A stretch of 64,000 nucleotides of DNA from Paenibacillus sp. GSMTC-2017 (lineage in GTDB: Bacteria > Bacillota > Bacilli > Paenibacillales > Paenibacillaceae), in NCBI RefSeq assembly GCF_016019935.1, contig NZ_JAECMT010000001.1, forward strand, positions 62,022-126,021, read 5' to 3'. Shown here one piece after another: positions 59,085 to 64,000 of this stretch (its first letter is position 1; each line of letters starts with the position of its first letter). The notes under the pieces were generated by a model. The model searched no databases and had not been told where the DNA came from. It was given only the letters and a program-made list of their open reading frames with translations. The position numbers and the translations under genes are program-made.

Positions 59085-59689
59085 TGGTGACAACTATATT
59101 ACGTACTACATATCCAATTCTATTAGTAATTGTGCTCCTCCAAAGCCAATACCTGATTCATTCAGAACGAGAGGCTAAAGCGCTTAACGATAGGCCGTTT
59201 ATCTCGCCAGGGGAGTTAATGTCCCAGATCACAAGAGGTGATCATGGGGTAGAGAATGGAAAGTTCTTTCCACGGCTTCTTTTTAAAACGTTAGCTCACG
59301 GTAAATTCAACTTGGCTGGTTCACATAAACACGGTTCGATTGTCGCATTTGCATCGGCGGGATGCGAGCAATGCAAGCTGATCTATCCCATTCTGAATCA
59401 ATTTGTTAAAGATAGAATTGATATCGATATTTTAATACTGCTTGAAGGTTCAAGACAGCAAGCTCTAGCTGCAATTGAGAAGTACAACATTTCAATTCCC
59501 GTCACACCGATTACGAAAAAAGATATGGAGCTGCTCGAAACAGGTTTTTATCCGTACGTTTACGTCTTAATCAAGCGTGGACAAGTTCAGACGAAAGGCG
59601 CTGTTAATGTACTGCACCTAAAACTAATGGTCGAGAAGGGGCTTCCCGCACAATACTTAGGAGGGAATAAATATGAGCGTATTATTTAA
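59084..59689 (+). CDS. MauD/TlpA-like thioredoxin-fold membrane-anchored protein
   Basis: A 201-residue protein with one N-terminal membrane anchor (ILRTTYPILLVIVLLQ) and an extracytoplasmic thioredoxin-like domain. Its redox motif is CEQC in FASAGCEQCKLIYPIL; the cis-Pro region is ISIPVTPITK, and the end has YPYVYVLIKRGQVQTKGAVN. Such proteins accept or deliver disulfides with a MauE-like partner. The ATG overlaps the previous stop as ATGA-type coupling with AAGGAGGG ahead. Next to cysteine-rich peptides it is the likely disulfide-forming or isomerising step outside the membrane. Confidence 0.82.
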   Translation: MVTTILRTTYPILLVIVLLQSQYLIHSEREAKALNDRPFISPGELMSQITRGDHGVENGKFFPRLLFKTLAHGKFNLAGSHKHGSIVAFASAGCEQCKLIYPILNQFVKDRIDIDILILLEGSRQQALAAIEKYNISIPVTPITKKDMELLETGFYPYVYVLIKRGQVQTKGAVNVLHLKLMVEKGLPAQYLGGNKYERII

Positions 59690-60071
59690 CATATCGTATG
59701 CCTTAGTGTGGACTATCGTCGTTTTTCATAGCTATTTTTTGCTCGAAAAAATGATTGCTTCTAGAAAGATGATGCAGGAAATGCGCGCAATGCGAAGCGA
59801 ACATGGCGTTGAAAAAGATAAGTTATTCCCTCAACTTGAGTTCAAGACGATCCATCATGGAATCGTCAATATTTCCAAAACGAATAAACGTGGCTCGCTT
59901 ATCGCTTTTACTTCAACAGGCTGCGATCAATGCAAACTACTTTACCCAATAAAGACGGGATATTTCCCCTTTGTCTATTATTTGAATGAACGCGGCGAAG
60001 TAGAGACGAAGGGCGTTATTAATGTACGCGAGCAGTTGGAACATCTTGTCAAGAACAGTCGGTCCGCTTAA
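59673..60071 (+). CDS. Second MauD/TlpA-like protein, internally deleted
   Basis: A 132-residue paralogue of the preceding protein: N-terminal anchor (ISYALVWTIVVFHSYFLL), EHGVEKDKLFPQLEFKTIHHG and the redox motif in TGCDQCKLLYPI. After this it jumps straight to KTGYFPFVYYLNERGEVETKG, which aligns with the end of the first copy, so about 55-60 residues covering the central helix and cis-Pro loop are lost in frame. It keeps the CxxC but probably not a complete thioredoxin fold. It overlaps the first copy by 17 bases and has its own TAGGAGGG site. Confidence 0.72.
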   Translation: MSVLFNISYALVWTIVVFHSYFLLEKMIASRKMMQEMRAMRSEHGVEKDKLFPQLEFKTIHHGIVNISKTNKRGSLIAFTSTGCDQCKLLYPIKTGYFPFVYYLNERGEVETKGVINVREQLEHLVKNSRSA

Positions 60072-60072
60072 T

Positions 60073-61923
60073 ATGAACGATTATCAGATTCCGCCACCTT
60101 CCGACCAAGCTCCAAACTCGATTCCACTCAAACAGAAACTTAAAGCTGTTACATTGCTTTTCAACACATTTTTTCCGATCGTCGTACGTGTTATTCCGCT
60201 CCATCTGCTCGGCCTTACGGTGCTTAAAGTAATATCTGCCTTAGTACCGATCGCACAAATATATCTAGTCAAAGAAACGATCGATTCGATTACCGCATTA
60301 TTTATGGATAAGTCGGTTGAACTTACTTATTGCTTTCAACTGTTGGGACTACAGGCGCTGTTATATTTAGCAGATAAATTGCTTCAGTATGCAGACCAGA
60401 TGCTGACAATGAGAGCGCAGCAGCAGTTGCGCTATTATTTTCAGTTGCTGCTGCTCAAAAAAACGTCACAGCTTCCGTTATTCCACTTCGACAACGCGGA
60501 GTATTACAACAAGATTGAGCGAACAACGGCAGGTATGGACACCAGAGGATTTAATGTTTTCAGTGCTCTAATGACAATTGTTCGCAATGGCATCTCGGTG
60601 ACAGGTATTTTCTACATTTTGTTAAGCTTTCACTGGGTGCTGGCTGTTGCTGTTATGTGTATGCTGATCCCGAATTTATGGATTAATGCCAAAGCAGGGC
60701 AACTTCGGTTTACCCAGATGTTTATGCAGACACAGGAGCAACGGCAACTGTCTTACATTCAACAACTGTTACAAGGCAGGAACACAGCAAAAGAGATTCG
60801 GATGTTTGAAAGCGCACCTTATTTGATACAGAAGTGGAAGGGCATATTTCAAAAAGTTACGAAAGAAAAACTAACCCTCGAGGCTCAAAATGTACGTCGC
60901 AGCATGTTTCTCGATCTATCACATACGTTTTTGAACATCGGAGTATACGTTATTCTTGTCTGGTACGGATTTATCGGCTCACTTACGATCGGTCACTATG
61001 TATCTCTCTCGCAAGCGCTCACACAGATGCAAATGTTAATTAGCGGGATAGGACGAAGTATGGCGGCTATTTACGAGGACTCCCTCTATGTTACAGATGT
61101 GCTTCATTTTCTGGAAATGGAGCTCGAAACAACCGAAGATCATAAAGAATCGTTCCCGGAATTGCTACAGCATTCGATTCAGATTGATGGGCTCAGCTTC
61201 ACGTACAGCGGACAATCAGACCCCACTCTTCAAAATATTAATTTAACGATCAAGCCTGGAGAAAAAGTATCCATCGTTGGCGATAACGGAGCTGGAAAAA
61301 GTACACTTGTAAAATGTATTTTAGGGCTGTATTTGCCCACAGAAGGGTCGATTTCCTTCGATGGGACGGATATCCGAACGATTCGCCCGAGCTCGATGAG
61401 GCGTCATATGGCTGTTGTGTTTCAAGATTTTGTCGGATACAACTTATCGGCTCGTGAAAATATTGCGTTAGGTCAGCTCGAGCATATCGAAGACGATACA
61501 CGTATTCAAGTAGCTGCCGCTCAAGCCGGAGCAGTTGAACTACTAACTCGACTTCCACAAGGGCTGGACACAGAACTTGGTGTCATCTTTAATCGCGGAT
61601 ATGAACTATCGGGAGGACAATGGCAAAAAATCGCTATAAGTCGGGCTTACATGCGTGATGCCCAACTCGTTATATTAGACGAACCGACGGCTTCGCTCGA
61701 TCCGATTGCCGAAGCCGAAATCTATGATAATTTTGCAAAGTTGTGTGAGGGCAAGACGACCATTATGATTTCACACCGATTAAGCAGTTGCCGACATTCG
61801 GACCGAATCGTCGTCATGCGCGATGGGTCTGTCGTTGAACAGGGGACTCATGAGGAGCTGATAGATCTGGGTGGGAGATATAAAGAGATGTTCGAACTGC
61901 AAGCTAAGCGGTATTTGGCTTAG
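60073..61923 (+). CDS. ABC transporter, fused membrane and ATPase domains
   Basis: A 616-residue half-transporter. The N-terminal about 330 residues hold six membrane helices (QLLGLQALLYLADKLLQYAD, VFSALMTIVRNGISVTGIFY and others); the ATPase has Walker A with Lys409 (GDNGAGKSTL), signature LSGGQWQKIA and Walker B LVILDEPTASLDP plus the H-loop MISHRLSSC. It lacks the N-terminal C39 peptidase domain that processes Gly-Gly leaders, in line with the absence of such leaders in the two mini-proteins. As the last gene of the cluster it is the probable exporter, or an immunity pump. Start at 60073 chosen because it follows the previous stop by one base; a site is weak. Confidence 0.85.
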   Translation: MNDYQIPPPSDQAPNSIPLKQKLKAVTLLFNTFFPIVVRVIPLHLLGLTVLKVISALVPIAQIYLVKETIDSITALFMDKSVELTYCFQLLGLQALLYLADKLLQYADQMLTMRAQQQLRYYFQLLLLKKTSQLPLFHFDNAEYYNKIERTTAGMDTRGFNVFSALMTIVRNGISVTGIFYILLSFHWVLAVAVMCMLIPNLWINAKAGQLRFTQMFMQTQEQRQLSYIQQLLQGRNTAKEIRMFESAPYLIQKWKGIFQKVTKEKLTLEAQNVRRSMFLDLSHTFLNIGVYVILVWYGFIGSLTIGHYVSLSQALTQMQMLISGIGRSMAAIYEDSLYVTDVLHFLEMELETTEDHKESFPELLQHSIQIDGLSFTYSGQSDPTLQNINLTIKPGEKVSIVGDNGAGKSTLVKCILGLYLPTEGSISFDGTDIRTIRPSSMRRHMAVVFQDFVGYNLSARENIALGQLEHIEDDTRIQVAAAQAGAVELLTRLPQGLDTELGVIFNRGYELSGGQWQKIAISRAYMRDAQLVILDEPTASLDPIAEAEIYDNFAKLCEGKTTIMISHRLSSCRHSDRIVVMRDGSVVEQGTHEELIDLGGRYKEMFELQAKRYLA

Positions 61924-62049
61924 TAACTTTCATCGCTAGAAAAAGGACATAGCTTGACGAGGGAACTAGTTTTAATTTCTTTACAGCTATATAACCTTGT
62001 GGTAATATTACTATTAAATTATGGTAATTTTGGATATGGAGGTATTGTC

Positions 62050-62529
62050 ATGGAAGGTAAGTTTCTTCAACATGATGGAAGAAAAGTGGCTAGCTTCGAA
62101 CGTTATCTGGATCATTCGGTAGAAAAAGTATGGGGAGCAATCACGAGTCCCCAGCAGATTGTCAATTGGTTAAATGCACAGGCTGAATTTGATCTTATCG
62201 TGGATGGAAAGATTATTTTTCGTTGGGAGAACGGGGACCTTGTCCATGGGAAGTTTATTAAAATTAACCCACCGAGCGAGTTGGAATACACATGGGAAGA
62301 GAAGTCTTCAGGAAGATCATTAGTACGCTGGGAGTTGAAAGATGACGATGGGAAATGCCATCTTCACCTGACTCATACGTTTTTCGAATCTGCTGTTATC
62401 GCTGATTTTTTGGCGGGATGGCATGTGCATTTGGAGATGTTGGATATGACCCTTCAAGAGAAAAGTATCGACTTCCCGGGGGAGCGTTTTAAAGAAATGC
62501 GTGAGAAATATGTTTCTATACTGAATTAA
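62050..62529 (+). CDS. SRPBCC (AHSA1-like) protein, second copy in the window
   Basis: A 159-residue Bet v 1-fold protein: VASFERYLDHSVEKVWGAIT, the IVNWLNAQAEFDL region and LEYTWEEKSSGRSLVRWELKD. Same family as the gene at 44241 but only distantly similar. ATG follows GGAGG. It is translated just before an ArsR gene (9 bases between), so the order is reversed relative to the first pair. Two TGGTAAT repeats (62001-62007 and 62022-62028) upstream may be operator half-sites; this is weak. Confidence 0.85.
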   Translation: MEGKFLQHDGRKVASFERYLDHSVEKVWGAITSPQQIVNWLNAQAEFDLIVDGKIIFRWENGDLVHGKFIKINPPSELEYTWEEKSSGRSLVRWELKDDDGKCHLHLTHTFFESAVIADFLAGWHVHLEMLDMTLQEKSIDFPGERFKEMREKYVSILN

Positions 62530-62538
62530 GGTGCATTG

Positions 62539-62847
62539 ATGAAAAATATATTTGAAGTATTGTCGGAACCGCATAGACGGTCAATGCTAGATCTTCTGCG
62601 CATCCGCGAGCGGTCTGTCGGAGAGCTAGTAGAACAGAGTCAATTAAGTCAACCTGGCGTTTCCAAACATCTAAAAATTTTACGAGAAGCTGGGCTCGTA
62701 GAGGTTCGATCCGTATCCCAAAAAAACATCTATTCCATACGCCCAGAACCACTTCAAGAAGTTGATCGATGGCTGGAGGAATATCGCCATTTCTGGTCAA
62801 ACAAGCTTGACAATCTCCAGCTTTACCTTGACGGAGAGGAAAGGTAG
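62539..62847 (+). CDS. ArsR family transcriptional regulator, second copy in the window
   Basis: A 102-residue winged-helix protein: VLSEPHRRSMLDLLRIRERS, the recognition helix LSQPGVSKHLKILREAGLVEV and the wing SVSQKNIYSIRPEPLQEV. No metal-binding cysteines are seen. It probably controls the SRPBCC gene just upstream. ATG at 62539 chosen because AAGGTG is at good spacing; a TTG three bases earlier is possible. Confidence 0.9.
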   Translation: MKNIFEVLSEPHRRSMLDLLRIRERSVGELVEQSQLSQPGVSKHLKILREAGLVEVRSVSQKNIYSIRPEPLQEVDRWLEEYRHFWSNKLDNLQLYLDGEER

Positions 62848-62889
62848 TTGTTTGATGAGAATAGACGATTAAAAACAGCGGAGTTACCG

Positions 62890-62941
62890 CAAGAGCATGA
62901 GGATTAGGATACGATCGTTCCTAATCTTCATGTTCTTTTTA
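62890..62941 (+). terminator. Intrinsic terminator after the second ArsR gene
   Basis: AAGAGCATGAGGATTAGGA pairs with TCCTAATCTTCATGTTCTT, then TTTT. In 62942-63079 I see no gene. Confidence 0.85.
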
Positions 62942-63079
62942 CATCGATTAAGAAATGAAATGTAATCGTTCGACTTATTTCGTCAACGAACTAATCCGTA
63001 ATTTGTCTAAAAAACGGAGTAAAAAGTTTTTTTAAAAAAAGTTGATAAAGCTACTAGTAATTCCAAAATATTGTTGTAT

Positions 63080-63270
63080 ACTCTAGTTGAAAAGTTAAAC
63101 CAACTAAACACATGGGATAAGTGGTTAAAATTAATTCTCCCCTAATCAATTTCAACTCTAGTTGAGCAAGGCTTTTTACTCTGAGGGCATCCTGATTTAC
63201 TCACATAGAAAACAATGAATAGATCTCTGAAGGGAGTGTGATTGACAACAAAATTCAGAATATTCTGTAA
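63080..63270 (+). promoter_or_regulatory. Possible regulatory region and promoter of the M4 protease
   Basis: ACTCTAGTTGA occurs twice (63080-63090 and 63155-63165), the first within a gapped inverted repeat AGTTG/CAACT. TTGACA at 63242-63247 and TGTAAA at 63265-63270 with a 17-base spacer form a plausible promoter; the perfect palindrome CAGAATATTCTG (63256-63267) overlaps its -10 side. The regulator is unknown. Confidence 0.4.
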
Positions 63271-63315
63271 ATTATTTTCGTAGAGAGAAAAAAATTGGGT
63301 AGGAGATGATTAAAA

Positions 63316-64000
63316 ATGAAAAAATTATTTAAGATCGTCGTATTAAGCGCAATGTTAACATCGATTGCTGTACCAGCTTGGGCTGCACCGAATGAACTCA
63401 TCCATTCAGAAAATATTGTTGTACAAACGAATGCACCTCAAATTATTGTGGAAAAATGGGTTGCACCTCCAAGTCTAACGAATGAGGATAAGGTATGGAG
63501 TTATTTGGAGGCCAAGAAAGAAGTGCTTGGTGTAACAGGCGTTGTAGATCAGAACATCAGAATAACTAAAGATGTTACTGATGCTGAAACAGGTACCAGA
63601 CACGTTAAATTGAAACAGTACATTCAAGGAATACCTGTGTTTGGGACTGAACAAACGCTACATTTTGATAAAGAAGGTAATGTCAGCTCATATATCGGAA
63701 ACACAGTTCCAGACAGCGGACAACAATCTGCTATTTCCCTTACTCCTAAAATCAGTGCAGAAAAAGCCATCTCAATTGCTAATCAAGATACAGAGAAGCA
63801 AATTGGCAAGCTTGGTAGCCAGCAACGCGAACAAACTGCTGAACTAAACATTTATCCTACTTCAGGGCAAAATCTGCTTGTTTATATTACCGAGGTTAAC
63901 GTACTTGAACCATCTCCAGAACGTATACGTTACTTTATTGATGCTGATAACGGTGCGATCGTGGGTAAATTAAGTTTACTTCACCATGCAACAGGAACGG
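63316..64000 (+). CDS. M4 family (thermolysin-type) metalloprotease precursor, 3' partial
   Basis: The visible 228 residues are the secretion signal and propeptide of a neutral protease. MKKLFKIVVLSAMLTS then AVPAWA is a signal peptide cleaved after about residue 22. An FTP-type propeptide follows (VWSYLEAKKEVLGVTG, RHVKLKQYIQGIPVFGTEQT, HFDKEGNVSSYIGN) and then a PepSY-type segment (VYITEVNVLEPSPERIRYFI and DADNGAIVGK). The catalytic domain with HExxH lies beyond the window. TAGGAGATG precedes the ATG. The mature enzyme would be a secreted zinc endopeptidase. Confidence 0.9.
   Translation, partial: MKKLFKIVVLSAMLTSIAVPAWAAPNELIHSENIVVQTNAPQIIVEKWVAPPSLTNEDKVWSYLEAKKEVLGVTGVVDQNIRITKDVTDAETGTRHVKLKQYIQGIPVFGTEQTLHFDKEGNVSSYIGNTVPDSGQQSAISLTPKISAEKAISIANQDTEKQIGKLGSQQREQTAELNIYPTSGQNLLVYITEVNVLEPSPERIRYFIDADNGAIVGKLSLLHHATGT

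Overview
The window looks like a chromosomal stretch from a low-GC, endospore-forming member of the Bacillota, most probably Paenibacillaceae. The evidence is strong Shine-Dalgarno sites with GTG and TTG starts, many intrinsic terminators, a giant Gly-X-Thr collagen-like spore-surface-type protein behind a sigma-K-like promoter, a RarD permease, a stalk-domain (copper amine oxidase N-terminal) secreted protein, and abundant large secreted enzymes. No rRNA, tRNA, CRISPR array or intact transposase gene was found. The genus is inferred; no marker gene settles it.

Layout. 1-4.3 kb: end of a small multidrug-export family gene, a wrecked erythromycin-esterase-family gene, rarD, a long imperfect intergenic palindrome, a Crp/Fnr regulator diverging from a HAD phosphatase. 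4.4-17.3 kb: the 1439-residue collagen-like protein, an AI-2E family permease, a 1509-residue subtilase with FnIII repeats, a SplB-like radical SAM protein and a stalk-domain secreted protein. 17.5-23 kb: DUF2277, a glycerate kinase/SLC13 permease pair, then ahpCF behind two perfect PerR boxes. 23-29 kb: a secreted PPC-domain protein, an AlkZ-related protein, a fused membrane/spermidine synthase-like protein, a GNAT and a phosphotransferase. 29-36 kb is an accessory region with unknown secreted proteins of different base composition, gene remnants (shikimate kinase fragment, broken GNAT, headless ABC-2 permease), an intact shikimate kinase and a metalloprotease-like protein with a cysteine cluster. 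36-48 kb: a large multidomain metallophosphoesterase, a VOC protein, a class A penicillin-binding protein, a DUF3238-like protein, and an ArsR/SRPBCC pair with a clear double operator followed by a UvrA-like ABC protein.

48-62 kb holds the two most unusual loci. First, a MalT-like LuxR regulator is followed by a tightly packed three-gene cassette (50.75-56.72 kb) of proteins I cannot place: a beta-rich protein possibly of the TULIP/P47 type, a coiled-coil protein, and a 943-residue glycine-rich/helical protein. Second, a TetR regulator faces a cluster of two paralogous six-cysteine mini-proteins, a MauE-type membrane redox protein, two MauD/TlpA-like thioredoxin-fold proteins and an ABC exporter. 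The TetR gene and the second peptide gene share an almost identical 22-bp site. This second locus reads as a system for making and exporting disulfide-bonded peptides, but it carries two in-frame stop codons and one internal deletion, so it may be decaying or variable. The window closes with a second SRPBCC/ArsR pair in reversed order and the start of an M4 (thermolysin-type) metalloprotease.
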